Below are positions 50,505-59,662 of a DNA stretch of 64,000 nucleotides, one piece after another (position 1 is the stretch's first letter; the number at the start of each line of letters is the position of its first letter). The position numbers were made by a program, and so were the translations under genes. The notes beneath the pieces are model-generated. The model searched no databases and was not told where the DNA came from. It saw nothing but the letters and a program-made list of their open reading frames with translations. Where the stretch lies: positions 38,572 through 102,571 of the forward strand of contig UQFO01000007.1 of the NCBI GenBank assembly GCA_900540275.1. The letters are read 5' to 3'. Source of the stretch: an uncultured Oscillospiraceae bacterium (GTDB lineage: Bacteria; Bacillota; Clostridia; Oscillospirales; Acutalibacteraceae).

Positions 50505-51374
50505 TTACTTACCGCCCGACTGCCATATTGCGGTGGAACCGCACGGCAGCACGAGCCCCGTCTGCGTAACGGGAAGGCCGATTTCATCCGACGAGGCCTT
50601 CCCGCCGAATCGCGGCGTCAATACCGCGCCAAGCAAATATTCCATTACAGCGGGAGAAAGCCCCGTCGTATATGAGTTCAAAATAAAGAACTGCGCGTCG
50701 TCCGACAATATGGCAGCGCACAGCTCTACGAGCGAATAAAGCTGTTCTTCGAGCTTCCAGACCTCGCCGCCCGGGCCCCTGCCGTAAGAAGGTGGGTCCA
50801 TGATAATCCCGTCGTACCTGTTGCCGCGGCGCTGCTCCTTCTGCACAAATTTGATGCAGTCGTCCACAAGCCATCGGACAGGGCGTTCGGAAAGCCCGGA
50901 CACCTGCGCGTTTTCCTTTGCCCACTGTACCATACCCTTTGAGGCGTCCACATGGCATACCTTCGCGCCCGCTTCCAGACAGGCAAGCGTCGCGCCGCCT
51001 GTATAGGCAAATAGGTTCAATACGTTCAGCTGCCTTGCGCTCTGTTTTATTTTGCCTGATACAAAGTCCCAGTTGACCGCCTGCTCCGGAAAAACGCCGG
51101 TATGCTTGAAGCCCATCGGCTTAATTCGGAAACGGAGCGAATGGCAGCCGATTTCCCAAACATCGGGATGGTTTTTATAGACCTGCCATTTGCCTCCGCC
51201 CGTCTGTGAGCGCAGGTAGCGCGCGTGCGCCTGTTTCCAAAGCGGGTGCTTTTTTTCCGTTTCCCAGATAATCTGCGGGTCGGGGCGAATCAGGATAACG
51301 CCCCCCCAGCGCTCAAGGCGCTCCCCGCAGGAGCAATCGAGCAGTTCATAATCCTTCCAGCAGGCTGTACGCAT
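50505..51374 (-). CDS. RlmI-like SAM-dependent (rRNA) methyltransferase
   Basis: A 289-residue Rossmann methyltransferase. SAM motif I is VLNLFAYTGGATLACLEAGA; the acidic motif II is VCHVDASKGMVQWAKENA; the catalytic motif IV is IIMDPPSYGRGP. The N-terminal CGERLERWGGVILIRPDPQI matches PUA-less RlmI/RlmK relatives. It probably methylates a 23S rRNA cytosine, but the target base is not known. It lies 28 bp before ecfA1. Confidence 0.87.
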   Translation of the reverse strand: MRTACWKDYELLDCSCGERLERWGGVILIRPDPQIIWETEKKHPLWKQAHARYLRSQTGGGKWQVYKNHPDVWEIGCHSLRFRIKPMGFKHTGVFPEQAVNWDFVSGKIKQSARQLNVLNLFAYTGGATLACLEAGAKVCHVDASKGMVQWAKENAQVSGLSERPVRWLVDDCIKFVQKEQRRGNRYDGIIMDPPSYGRGPGGEVWKLEEQLYSLVELCAAILSDDAQFFILNSYTTGLSPAVMEYLLGAVLTPRFGGKASSDEIGLPVTQTGLVLPCGSTAIWQSGGK

Positions 51375-51419
51375 AAACTTCCTCCGATGTTTTTCTGTCT
51401 GTATCTAAAGCAAGTGCCG

Positions 51420-52769
51420 TCAGGAAAGCTTTTCCCTGATAAGCTCCGCCGTCTGGTTCGCAAGGCGCGTAATCTCAGCAGAGTCCTCTCCCTCGACCAT
51501 AACGCGCACCAGCGGCTCCGTACCGGACAGGCGCACTAAAATCCTGCCGCGGCTTCCGAGGGTTTCCTTCACACGGTCAATTTCCGCCTTGACGTCCTTA
51601 TCCGTATAGAAGCGGCGCTTGCCCTCGGGGCTCACCTTTACATTTATCATCACCTGCGGGAACCGCTCCATAAGCGTCGCGATGCTTGAAAGCTTTGCGT
51701 TCCTGCGGTGGACAAGGCTCAAAAGCTGCGCGGCGGTGAGCTGCCCGTCGCCTGTGGTGGAATGGTCGAGAAAGATAACGTGCCCCGACTGCTCGCCTCC
51801 AATGTTGTAGCCCTCGCGTATCATCGTTTCGAGCACGTAGCGGTCGCCTACCTGTGTGGACACAAAGTTCATGCCCATATCCTCACAAAAGCGGGAAAAG
51901 CCCATATTCGTCATGACCGTGCCGACGACGGTGTCCTTCTTAAGCAGGCCGCGCGATTTCAAATCCGCGGCGCATATGGCAATGACATAGTCGCCGTCGA
52001 TAATATTGCCGTTTTCATCGACCGCCAGGCAGCGGTCGGCATCTCCGTCGAACGCGACGCCCGCGTCGAGCCCGTGCTCTTTTACATACTTCATCAGGTT
52101 TTCCATATGGGTCGAACCGCAGTCGTCGTTGATATTGACGCCGTCCGGCTCGTCGTAAAGCATGTGGCACTGCGCGCCAATGCCCTCAAACAGCTGTTTT
52201 GCCGTGCGTGAAGCGGAGCCGTTCGAGCAGTCAAGCGCGATTTTCATGCCGTCGATGCGCTCCGGCACCGATTCGATTACATGGGAGACATAATCCGCCA
52301 CGGCGCTGTCCGCGTATTTTACATGGCCCAGCTGGCTGCCGGAAAGCTCCGGGTATGGGATGGTATGGTCGAGCACAATCGACTCGATTTCCTCCTCCAA
52401 ATCGTCGGGCAGCTTATAGCCGTCCATGCTGAATATCTTGATTCCATTGAATTCAAATGGATTATGCGACGCGGAAATCATAATACCCGCGTCGGCATTG
52501 TACTTTTTAACAAGATAAGCGACCGCCGGCGTCGGCACGACGCCGAGCAGCAAAACGTTTGCGCCGACGGAGCAAAGCCCCGCGACGAGCGCGCCTTCAA
52601 TCATGTCTGAGCTCAAGCGCGTATCCTTGCCGATAAGCACAGTCGGATGCTCCACCTCATCGCTGATAAGTACCATAGCGGCAGCCCTGCCGATGTTCAT
52701 GGAAAGCTCGCAGGTAAGCTCCGTATTTGCAATACCCCGCGCGCCGTCCGTCCCAAATAGTCTACCCAA
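51420..52769 (-). CDS. glmM: Phosphoglucosamine mutase
   Basis: Converts glucosamine-6-phosphate to glucosamine-1-phosphate for cell-wall precursors. The start is TTG at 52769, eight bases after GGAGG, giving LGRLFGTDGARGIAN, the normal GlmM beginning; the ATG 11 codons earlier adds a non-family leader. Motifs: phospho-Ser in MISASHNPFEFNGIK, Mg-binding AFDGDADRCLAVD, GEQSGHVIF, and C-terminal RLSGTEPLVRVM. The 449-residue length is normal. Confidence 0.96.
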   Translation of the reverse strand: MGRLFGTDGARGIANTELTCELSMNIGRAAAMVLISDEVEHPTVLIGKDTRLSSDMIEGALVAGLCSVGANVLLLGVVPTPAVAYLVKKYNADAGIMISASHNPFEFNGIKIFSMDGYKLPDDLEEEIESIVLDHTIPYPELSGSQLGHVKYADSAVADYVSHVIESVPERIDGMKIALDCSNGSASRTAKQLFEGIGAQCHMLYDEPDGVNINDDCGSTHMENLMKYVKEHGLDAGVAFDGDADRCLAVDENGNIIDGDYVIAICAADLKSRGLLKKDTVVGTVMTNMGFSRFCEDMGMNFVSTQVGDRYVLETMIREGYNIGGEQSGHVIFLDHSTTGDGQLTAAQLLSLVHRRNAKLSSIATLMERFPQVMINVKVSPEGKRRFYTDKDVKAEIDRVKETLGSRGRILVRLSGTEPLVRVMVEGEDSAEITRLANQTAELIREKLS

Positions 52770-52858
52770 TCTTAAAACCTCCAAAATATATGTTTCTATC
52801 AAACAGCCCCGTAAGGCCCTACCCGCTGCAAAGGGCTGTTATAATAATCAATTAAGCT

Positions 52859-53926
52859 TTATTCCTGCCCCGCAAAAAGCGTTGGCCCTGTATTCTGCGG
52901 CGCCTGCGATGCGGGAAGCTTAAGCCCCAAATGGCGGCAGGCGTCCTGTGTGACGCAGCGCCCTCTGGGCGTGCGGTTTAAAAAGCCGATTTGCATCAGG
53001 TACGGCTCGTAGACGTCCTCAATTGTGACGGCTTCCTCACCGATTGCGGCGGCGAGCGTTTCAAGCCCCACCGGGCCGCCTTTATAGAATTTTATCATCG
53101 CCGTCAGCATGCGCCTGTCATTCGCGTCAAGCCCCAGATGGTCGATTTCAAGCCGGTCTAGCGCGGTCTGCGCCGTCTCGCAGGTAATAACGCCGTCACT
53201 CATCACCTGCGCAAAATCGCGCACGCGCTTAAGCAGGCGGTTTGCGATACGCGGCGTACCGCGCGAGCGGGAGGCAAGCTCCAGCGCCCCGTCCTCGTCG
53301 ATAGGAATATTTAATATAGAGGCGCTGCGCTTTACAATGGTAGCAAGCTCCTCCGGGGAGTACAGCTCAAGCCTCAGCACGACGCCGAAGCGGTCGCGCA
53401 AGGGCGCTGTAAGCTGCCCCGCGCGGGTCGTTGCGCCAACGAGCGTAAAACGCGGGAGCGGCAGATGGTAAGAAGCCGCCATCTGGCCCTTGCCCGTTAT
53501 AATGTCGATTGCGTAATCCTCCATTGAAGGGTAGAGGATTTCCTCCACCGCGCGGGACAGCCTGTGAATCTCGTCGATAAAAAGCACGTCGCCCGGATTG
53601 AGGTTCGTGAGCAGCGCCGCCAAATCGCCCGGCTTTTCAATCGCGGGGCCGGAGGTGATGCGCAGGTTAACGCCCAGCTCGTTTGCGATAATACCCGCAA
53701 GCGTCGTCTTGCCCAGGCCCGGCGGGCCGTATAAAAGGACGTGGTCGAGCGACTCCTGCCGCTGCCTTGCCGCCTCGATAAAGACGGAGAGGTTTTCCTT
53801 GACTTTTTCCTGTCCGATATATTCTTCCATTGTGCGCGGACGCAGCGGATTGTCGTCCGCTCCCGCGTCGGCGGGAATTTCCGCCGCGCTCAGGATTCTG
53901 TTTTCAAAATCGAGTTCCGTATCCAT
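52859..53926 (-). CDS. ruvB: Holliday junction branch migration helicase RuvB
   Basis: AAA+ motor of RuvAB. Walker A LYGPPGLGKTTLAGI, Walker B VLFIDEIHRLSR, sensor VGATTRAGQL, and a C-terminal winged-helix (GGPVGLETLAAAIGEEAVTIEDV). The N-terminal RPRTMEEYIGQEKVKENL is typical. It follows ruvA by 13 bp. Confidence 0.97.
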   Translation of the reverse strand: MDTELDFENRILSAAEIPADAGADDNPLRPRTMEEYIGQEKVKENLSVFIEAARQRQESLDHVLLYGPPGLGKTTLAGIIANELGVNLRITSGPAIEKPGDLAALLTNLNPGDVLFIDEIHRLSRAVEEILYPSMEDYAIDIITGKGQMAASYHLPLPRFTLVGATTRAGQLTAPLRDRFGVVLRLELYSPEELATIVKRSASILNIPIDEDGALELASRSRGTPRIANRLLKRVRDFAQVMSDGVITCETAQTALDRLEIDHLGLDANDRRMLTAMIKFYKGGPVGLETLAAAIGEEAVTIEDVYEPYLMQIGFLNRTPRGRCVTQDACRHLGLKLPASQAPQNTGPTLFAGQE

Positions 53927-53939
53927 TCCGTTTTTCCTT

Positions 53940-54542
53940 TCAGCGTCTTCCCATCTCGCGCAGAGCCGCCGAGATGAGCTGTTCCACAGTCAGATTGCCG
54001 TCAAGCCTCGAGAGCACGGGCGTAACGTCAGCGCTGCTGTAGCCGAGTACCGCAAGCGCGGCGACGGCCTTACCGATATTGCCCTCTTCAATTGCCTGCG
54101 CCGCTTCGCCCGGCAGGAACGCCTCGCCGCCCGGTGCAAAGCCCTTGAGCTTATCCTTGAGCTCCAGCACGATACGCTGGGCAAGCTTTGGTCCGACGCC
54201 CTGCGCGCGCGTCAGCGTTTTGCTGTCGTTCGACGCAACGCACATTGCCACCTGCTCCGGAGAGAGCTCCGACAATATCGCAAGCCCGGCCTTTGGCCCG
54301 ACCCCGCTGATTGCGGTCAGCATCTTAAAGCAGGAAAGCTCCCCCTGTGATGCAAAGCCGAACAGCTCGACCGCGTCTTCCCGTACATTGAGCTGCGTAT
54401 ATAGGGTAGCCTCCGCGTGCAGCTTTGGAAGGCTGCGCTGGGTATTAAGCGTAGTCAGGCATTTATAGCCGACACCGCCGCATTCTATTACGGCAAAACC
54501 GGCCTCCATGTGTATGAGCGTCCCTCTCAGGCTGTAGAGCAT
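53940..54542 (-). CDS. ruvA: Holliday junction DNA-binding protein RuvA
   Basis: A 200-residue tetrameric junction-binding protein: OB fold start MLYSLRGTLIHME, helix-hairpin-helix motifs KMLTAISGVGPKAGLAILS and LTRAQGVGPKLAQRIVLELK, flexible linker, and RuvB-binding domain III (AVAALAVLGYSSADVTPVLS). It starts immediately after the ruvC stop. Confidence 0.97.
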   Translation of the reverse strand: MLYSLRGTLIHMEAGFAVIECGGVGYKCLTTLNTQRSLPKLHAEATLYTQLNVREDAVELFGFASQGELSCFKMLTAISGVGPKAGLAILSELSPEQVAMCVASNDSKTLTRAQGVGPKLAQRIVLELKDKLKGFAPGGEAFLPGEAAQAIEEGNIGKAVAALAVLGYSSADVTPVLSRLDGNLTVEQLISAALREMGRR

Positions 54543-55052
54543 TTATTTCAAACCCCTTTTGTACATCATTTCACGCAGACGGCTGCCGGAGGCCTGCGTA
54601 TGGCAGATTGCAATAGCGAGCGCGTCGGCCGTATCGTCCGGTTTTGGAACCTTTTCGAGGCGCAGCAGCCTGCGCGTCATCTCCATTACCTGCGGCTTTT
54701 TCGCCTGCCCGTAGCCGGTTACCGCTGTTTTCACCTGAAGCGGCGTGTATTCAAACACATCCAGGCCGTTTTTCTGCGCCGCCAATAGGATAACCCCCCT
54801 GGCCTGCGCCACGTTGATGGCCGTTTTCTGGTTGTTCTGGAAATAAAGCTGCTCGATTGCAAGCGCCTGCGGTTTATACTTTTCAATTATGGCGCAAAGC
54901 TCGTCATAAATAACCTCTAACCGTCTGTTGAAAGGCTCTGTTGCCGGCGTTGTAACCGCGCCGAAGCCAAGAGGTGCGAACGCGTTGTTCTGAAACGTAA
55001 TGGCGCCCCATCCTACAATAGCGTAACCTGGGTCAATCCCCAAAACAATCAC
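54543..55052 (-). CDS. ruvC: Crossover junction endodeoxyribonuclease RuvC
   Basis: Holliday-junction resolvase with RNase H fold. Catalytic acids: first Asp in LGIDPGYAIVGWG, Glu in LAIEQLYFQNNQKTA, the final Asp pair in KPDDTADALAIAICH. The GTG at 55052 is chosen because the protein then begins VIVLGIDPG, as in the family; an ATG eight codons upstream would place residues before the first strand. 169 residues. It leads the ruvC-ruvA-ruvB cluster. Confidence 0.95.
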   Translation of the reverse strand: MIVLGIDPGYAIVGWGAITFQNNAFAPLGFGAVTTPATEPFNRRLEVIYDELCAIIEKYKPQALAIEQLYFQNNQKTAINVAQARGVILLAAQKNGLDVFEYTPLQVKTAVTGYGQAKKPQVMEMTRRLLRLEKVPKPDDTADALAIAICHTQASGSRLREMMYKRGLK

Positions 55053-55284
55053 AGAAATCCGTTCCTCCCCTGTCAAAGCACAATTTTGTCATTCTATCCT
55101 TGTATTATAGCATATAGGCACTTTACGGGCAAGAAAAAGAATCCTAATTTACACTTCATTAAAAAACAGGAATGTAAGCCGGCAAATGGGCCATGTTTTT
55201 TGCACTTGTTATAAAAGAATAGGTATCTTCGTTCCATTTTATGGGCGGTTTTATAGATTTATCCGTATAAATCAAAAAAAGGAC

Positions 55285-55313
55285 TTGCTTTTTTTAAATC
55301 GTTTGGCTATAAT
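55285..55313 (+). promoter_or_regulatory. Promoter of tRNA-Val
   Basis: TTGCTT (55285-55290), 17-bp spacer, TATAAT (55308-55313), ending 17 bp before the tRNA. The gap 55077-55284 upstream holds no gene. Confidence 0.8.
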
Positions 55314-55330
55314 AGAACAGCAGCAAATTT

Positions 55331-55407
55331 GGACGTTTAGCTCAGCTGGCTAGAGCATTCGCTTGACGTGCGAAGGGTCAGCGGTTCAAGTCCGTTAACG
55401 TCCACCA
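55331..55407 (+). tRNA. tRNA-Val (anticodon GAC)
   Basis: Acceptor GGACGTT/AACGTCC, anticodon loop TTGACGT, T-arm GGTTCAAGTCC, encoded CCA. Confidence 0.96.
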
Positions 55408-55408
55408 A

Positions 55409-55441
55409 AACGGGGCAGGAAAATTCCTGCCCCGTTTTTTT
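55409..55441 (+). terminator. Terminator of tRNA-Val
   Basis: ACGGGGCAGGA (55410-55420), loop AAAT, TCCTGCCCCGT (55425-55435-type arm), followed by TTTTTTTT. Confidence 0.95.
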
Positions 55442-55453
55442 ATATAAATAGTA

Positions 55454-55491
55454 AAGCCGCATCAGCAACCTATTGGCCGCTGATGCGGCTT
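55454..55491 (-). terminator. 13-bp hairpin, possible terminator of the glycosyltransferase gene
   Basis: AAGCCGCATCAGC (55454-55466) pairs exactly with GCTGATGCGGCTT (55479-55491). The minus-strand T tract is weak; the gene end is ~118 bp away. Confidence 0.5.
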
Positions 55492-55608
55492 AATCTTTCA
55501 GAATTATTTCTGGCTTTACGTTTGCCTGTCTGCCCGAAAAAGTTTGGGAATGAGCATGTATACCTTATTCGTCAATACCCTGCAGGCCCAATCCACCTTG
55601 AACAGACA

Positions 55609-57807
55609 TTACAAATATACTTTTTTCAACAGCCAAATTATCAGGATTTCAAACATCAAAATGCACAGAAAGACGCCAATATAAATAATGGGCGGCATAT
55701 AAACCGCGTTGTACACGCTGTAAATATTCCCCATTAAATCAAATGGCTTTACTTCTGCGTCGACTGATAATGACCCGTGGTACATATCCGACTCTCTGGA
55801 AAAGCAGTACCTCCAGCCGATGGAATCTGTTTTTCCTTCCGCTTTTTTTATTTCCAGCGTATATTTTCCGCCTGATTTTTGCCGGATATCCGGTACGGAT
55901 AGCTTTAAAAGCCCGTCCTTCCCCACGTCAGCGCCCGAAACGGCGCTTTGCAGCAGGACCCCCGATTCACCGGTTGAAAGTGTAATAAGGTAACTTGCAT
56001 CCCCGCCAAGCTTTGCCGCCTGCAATTCGACCGTATTGAAGGCCTTGTCCGTAAAAAACGTCTGCGTCAGCGTACTGTTCTGTTTCGCTAAGTTTTTTAT
56101 CTGTTTTAAATTTGAGGTATTGCTGCAAAGGATGCTTACATCCCGGTATTCTCCCATTTCCTGCGTAAAATCGCCGTATCGCGCAATACCAAAGGAAAGC
56201 GTCGTGAGCAAAACGGCTGCGGAAACCGAACAAAAAGCAATCTTTTTCCAAGCTGTTTTCTTACGCCTCCACTTACCCGAAATATACCCGTCAATTGTTT
56301 CAAGCCCGTGCACGGACAGCACTGTAAGCAGAAACAAAAATGGAATACAGTAGGACTGCTTTGCCTCCCATATTAAATAAAAAAGCATCCCCCCGAACAG
56401 CGATAGTACAAACAAAAACAGCGGCGAACGCCGTTTACTGAAAAACTGCCCCGCAAGGCTTACAAGCACCAGCAAAAGCAGAGCGAGCCGGAACACCTGG
56501 CAATAGAGCAGAAGAAAATCGTTCCTGTCCCCCGCGACGTAATCATAAAGCGGCGTATATGCCGCGTTCTGCTTGATACGCACCGTATAATCCGCGCTGC
56601 CCTCCGACCAGGTCAGGCAGTGTTTTTGGGCAAGATGGACGGCCAGGCCCGGCATGCCGTATTCACGCAGTGTCTTTTTGATTTCTTCTATATTTGCCTT
56701 TGTCTTTTCTTCCTTTGTCTCAAACTGGGCTGTAAAACGCTGGTCTTCCGCATTGACCGAGCCGTTCGTATGGAGTCCCATCATTATCCAGTGCGTGATT
56801 GGAAAATTTCCGGAACCATCCTGATAATAGCGGCCGATTACGCCGTTTACGCAGAAAAAGGCCGGAACGGACACGCAGACACAGCAAGCTGTAATCAACA
56901 GCGACTTCATTAATTTTTTATGGGACCTTGAAAACCAGATAAGAAAGCAAATGAAAAACGCGATTGCAAAGACTGCGACAATGGGACGGATGAAGTACCC
57001 CAGCACCGCAGTCGCCGCAAATAATACCGCCTCCGCCGCAAGGAACGGATAGCGCGTTTCTTTTAGCAAGCTTGCACCCAAATACAGCAAAGCGGCGACA
57101 AACGGCATACAAAGAGAAACGGAATAGACCCAGGGAGCTGTCAGGTACATAATGGGGCTCAACACACTGACAAACAGCGCGTTGCATGCAAAACGGATTC
57201 CAAAAAGCTTTTTAACCGCCAGATAAATAAGAATCTCCGAAAGAAACAGGCAAAAAGCGTTTAATATAATAGATGCAAGGTAATAATTGCTGAAGCCAAG
57301 CGCAGATACTGCTTTGAAAAATCCGCTCAGCAAAAGAATGAGCAAATTATTGTTTGCGTAGCGGGCAAAGTAAGAAATCGAAGTATCAATCACACTGTTA
57401 GGGATTTTTGCCAGAACAAGCGCCTGGTCCTGTACGATGTAGCTGTCCGTCGTAGGGATTGACTGGAAATTGCAGACCGTAACAACGTACAGCAGGGCGC
57501 AGACGGCAAAAAGCACCGCAGAAAAAATTGTAAGCCCTTTCGGACTCAGCCTTTTAGAAAAATGGAGCCACAGTAAAAACGCTGCGCAGAGGGTAAGCGC
57601 ACCGGCAATCACCAGCCCCCACGTCCACGGGGAAAAGCCCATAAAAAAACCGTTACCGACAAATTGCCCTGCGTTTTTATCAATCAGGACAACCGACCCG
57701 AGGCACGCAGCAAGCGTCAGCAAAAAAGTAAACAAAATTACAAATTTTATAAATATACGTTTCATCTGCATATAATCAAAAATTTCATTTTTTTCAATAC
57801 GCTCCAT
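55609..57807 (-). CDS. Large membrane protein, probable GT39/PMT-type glycosyltransferase
   Basis: A 732-residue protein with about 12 hydrophobic segments in the first ~530 residues and a ~150-residue extracytoplasmic C-terminal part ending in one more membrane helix (YIGVFLCILMFEILIIWLL). The layout and segments such as STTDSYIVQDQALVLAKIP (an Asp in the first outer loop) and LGYFIRPIVAVFAIAFF resemble polyprenyl-phosphate-sugar-dependent GT-C glycosyltransferases. A clear catalytic signature is not seen, so the class is tentative. AT-rich codon use compared with the ruv block. Confidence 0.62.
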   Translation of the reverse strand: MERIEKNEIFDYMQMKRIFIKFVILFTFLLTLAACLGSVVLIDKNAGQFVGNGFFMGFSPWTWGLVIAGALTLCAAFLLWLHFSKRLSPKGLTIFSAVLFAVCALLYVVTVCNFQSIPTTDSYIVQDQALVLAKIPNSVIDTSISYFARYANNNLLILLLSGFFKAVSALGFSNYYLASIILNAFCLFLSEILIYLAVKKLFGIRFACNALFVSVLSPIMYLTAPWVYSVSLCMPFVAALLYLGASLLKETRYPFLAAEAVLFAATAVLGYFIRPIVAVFAIAFFICFLIWFSRSHKKLMKSLLITACCVCVSVPAFFCVNGVIGRYYQDGSGNFPITHWIMMGLHTNGSVNAEDQRFTAQFETKEEKTKANIEEIKKTLREYGMPGLAVHLAQKHCLTWSEGSADYTVRIKQNAAYTPLYDYVAGDRNDFLLLYCQVFRLALLLLVLVSLAGQFFSKRRSPLFLFVLSLFGGMLFYLIWEAKQSYCIPFLFLLTVLSVHGLETIDGYISGKWRRKKTAWKKIAFCSVSAAVLLTTLSFGIARYGDFTQEMGEYRDVSILCSNTSNLKQIKNLAKQNSTLTQTFFTDKAFNTVELQAAKLGGDASYLITLSTGESGVLLQSAVSGADVGKDGLLKLSVPDIRQKSGGKYTLEIKKAEGKTDSIGWRYCFSRESDMYHGSLSVDAEVKPFDLMGNIYSVYNAVYMPPIIYIGVFLCILMFEILIIWLLKKVYL

Positions 57808-57888
57808 TTTTTAAGAATCGGTCATGGTACCTATCATTTCTATTATCCAATTGGAAAAAAGCGTCCTGGCATTCAACTGCTTACATAT

Positions 57889-58524
57889 TTATCCAAACCT
57901 GACGAAAATTTTACTCATATCAATAAATGGGTAAATTAAATTTACAATTGCTGTTAACAGGAATAATCCGGCACAAACCGACGCCCAGACAAAAATAACG
58001 TTTGCCAGCATACTGGACCGCTTTTGCGGATTCGCGTCCCGTATATTATGCGGGTCAGCGATTTGTTTATAGTCGATACGAACCATAGACGGCGTGGACA
58101 GCGTAACGCCCTTCGGCAGCGCCAGTTGTTTCTGCCTAATTAACTTGCACAGGGAACAAAACGCCATATACCACAACGTAATTGTTATCATGAGAAAAAT
58201 AGAAAACGAGCTTCCTTTTGCGGAAAAGAAACCAACAAAACGGCAGCCCAAAAAAAGCAGGGGAAACTCAGCGAGCGCGAACGCTAAGGGAAACAAAAAA
58301 TAAAATATGGATAGCTTTTCTGTTTTTTCCTTATTAACCATATAAAAATAATTCCCAGCCGCCGCTAACATGACAAGCCCAATTACAGCGGAGCTGGCCG
58401 TATCGGTAAACAAATTTTCGCTCTGAAAGAACTGCCAGACAATCCAATAAAAATTCCCGAAGAAAAAATATACCGCAGTAAATGCCGCAAACCTCTTTTT
58501 TCCCATCCCATCGCACATCCTCAT
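57889..58524 (-). CDS. Polytopic membrane protein of unknown function
   Basis: A 211-residue protein with five hydrophobic segments (for example FAAFTAVYFFFGNFYWIVW, SAVIGLVMLAAAGNYFYMV and NVIFVWASVCAGLFLLTAIV). A short charged loop DPHNIRDANPQKRSS lies before the last helix. Not recognised. Several ATGs (58524, 58518, 58506) could start it. It lies ~80 bp upstream of the GT-like gene and may be co-transcribed. Confidence 0.6.
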   Translation of the reverse strand: MRMCDGMGKKRFAAFTAVYFFFGNFYWIVWQFFQSENLFTDTASSAVIGLVMLAAAGNYFYMVNKEKTEKLSIFYFLFPLAFALAEFPLLFLGCRFVGFFSAKGSSFSIFLMITITLWYMAFCSLCKLIRQKQLALPKGVTLSTPSMVRIDYKQIADPHNIRDANPQKRSSMLANVIFVWASVCAGLFLLTAIVNLIYPFIDMSKIFVRFG

Positions 58525-58710
58525 TTTTTATTGTTGTAAAACAATCTATTTTTTCTGTATTTTACCATTTTTCTGCAAATACAGCAAGAATTCATTCTAA
58601 ATGAGAATAAATTTCACTATTTCATTTGAAAACCTGTTCCTCAATTTTCCGCGGTTTTTCATTGGAACAACGCATAGAATAATAGTATTATTTTAAAGGA
58701 GCGGTGATAA

Positions 58711-58917
58711 ATGGAAGATAAAAAAAGTTATGTTGACGAACGCCATATTCCCCTCGTGACCGACGAGCTGATTGACCAGCGCCTGAAGGTTGGCCCGCGC
58801 AACATTACGCTGTCCGGCGCCGAGCATTATGAAATGGATATAGAGGACCATAATGCCAAGCCCTCACAGTATGGTGTGGACGAGATGCGCGACTGGAGCA
58901 TTGTAAACGAAAAATGA
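58711..58917 (+). CDS. Small acidic protein of unknown function
   Basis: A 68-residue protein rich in Asp and Glu, with a good RBS (AAAGGAGCGGTGAT). No signal peptide or membrane helix. The segment GPRNITLSGAEHYEMDIEDH looks ordered. It has its own terminator, shared with the convergent lipoprotein gene. Not recognised. Confidence 0.65.
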   Translation: MEDKKSYVDERHIPLVTDELIDQRLKVGPRNITLSGAEHYEMDIEDHNAKPSQYGVDEMRDWSIVNEK

Positions 58918-58937
58918 CCGGCAAAAGCCGGTCATTT
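58911..58937. terminator. Bidirectional terminator overlapping both stop codons
   Basis: AATGACCGGC (58913-58922), loop AAAA, GCCGGTCATT (58927-58936). The hairpin covers the last bases of both convergent genes and has A/T tracts on both sides. Confidence 0.85.
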
Positions 58938-59294
58938 TACTTTTTCGAGCGTTACCGTATTGCCTCCATAGGTAAGCTCAATCTGGTCGCCAGAAAGATT
59001 GTATTTGAATTCATAGCGTTCGTTCAGATTGCTGTCCGTAACGGTGATGCTGTCGTCGTTAACGACGCATTCACCTGCAATCTGCATCTTGGCGCCGCCG
59101 CCCGCTTTTATGTTGAACGCCGCGGTATCGCCGTTGAAGCTTAAATCGATTGTGGACTGATAGTCCCCTTTCCCGTGCCAGGCGTTCGCTTTGAGCTCAT
59201 CCGCCTCGCTCTGGACGGCTGTTCTTGTGCAGGAACATAAGAGCGTTAAAATGATACAGACGGGAAGTAAAACCAAAAATATTTTTCTTTTCAT
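58932..59294 (-). CDS. Small lipoprotein of unknown function
   Basis: A 120-residue lipoprotein. The ATG at 59294 follows AAAGAGGTG; the signal peptide is KRKIFLVLLPVCIILTLL with lipobox Cys in LCSC. The mature part is a beta-rich domain (YQSTIDLSFNGDTAAFNI, YEFKYNLSGDQIELTYGG), a calycin-like pattern seen in many small secreted Firmicutes proteins. Not assigned to a family. Confidence 0.75.
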   Translation of the reverse strand: MKRKIFLVLLPVCIILTLLCSCTRTAVQSEADELKANAWHGKGDYQSTIDLSFNGDTAAFNIKAGGGAKMQIAGECVVNDDSITVTDSNLNERYEFKYNLSGDQIELTYGGNTVTLEKVK

Positions 59295-59466
59295 ACACAG
59301 CACCTCTTTTTCAGTCTTTTACAGAATATACCTTCTCTCCATGCCTATCATATGACAAATGAATCGGCCTTATTCTCCCATTTTGTCGAAGGAAAAAAAT
59401 TAGGAATTCGTACAGCTTCAATTATCTGACGGCTTATATAAACCGTATAAAAAAGGAAAAGAAGGA

Positions 59467-59495
59467 TTGTAAAAAAGACGGGCAGGGTATATAAT
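59467..59495 (+). promoter_or_regulatory. Promoter of the hyd maturation operon
   Basis: TTGTAA (59467-59472), 17-bp spacer, TATAAT (59490-59495). It predicts a leader of ~160 bases before the first gene. Confidence 0.75.
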
Positions 59496-59524
59496 GAAAG
59501 TAATGTACTGACTACAAGGGTTCG

Positions 59525-59618
59525 TCCCGCGTAAAAAGGCATGGGAATTTATAATATTCGGAGGGTATTTGCGCCCTTCTCCCATCCCGCGCCTTTTTAT
59601 GAGGACGCGGGATTTTTT
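59525..59618 (+). promoter_or_regulatory. Candidate attenuator/riboswitch-like leader of the hyd operon
   Basis: Terminator form: ATCCCGCG (59584-59591) pairs with CGCGGGAT (59606-59613), followed by TTTTT. Competing form: TCCCGCG (59525-59531) pairs with CGCGGGA, AAAAAGGC (59533-59540) with GCCTTTTT (59591-59598), and ATGGGA (59541-59546) with TCCCAT (59579-59584). The two cannot coexist. The part enclosed by the long helix (59547-59578) is small and holds GAGGGT/GCCCTTC-type pairing. The ligand or signal is unknown. Confidence 0.55.
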
Positions 59619-59662
59619 ATGAAAGGAACCCGAACCGCCTTTTCAGCAGAAAGGATGAAATT

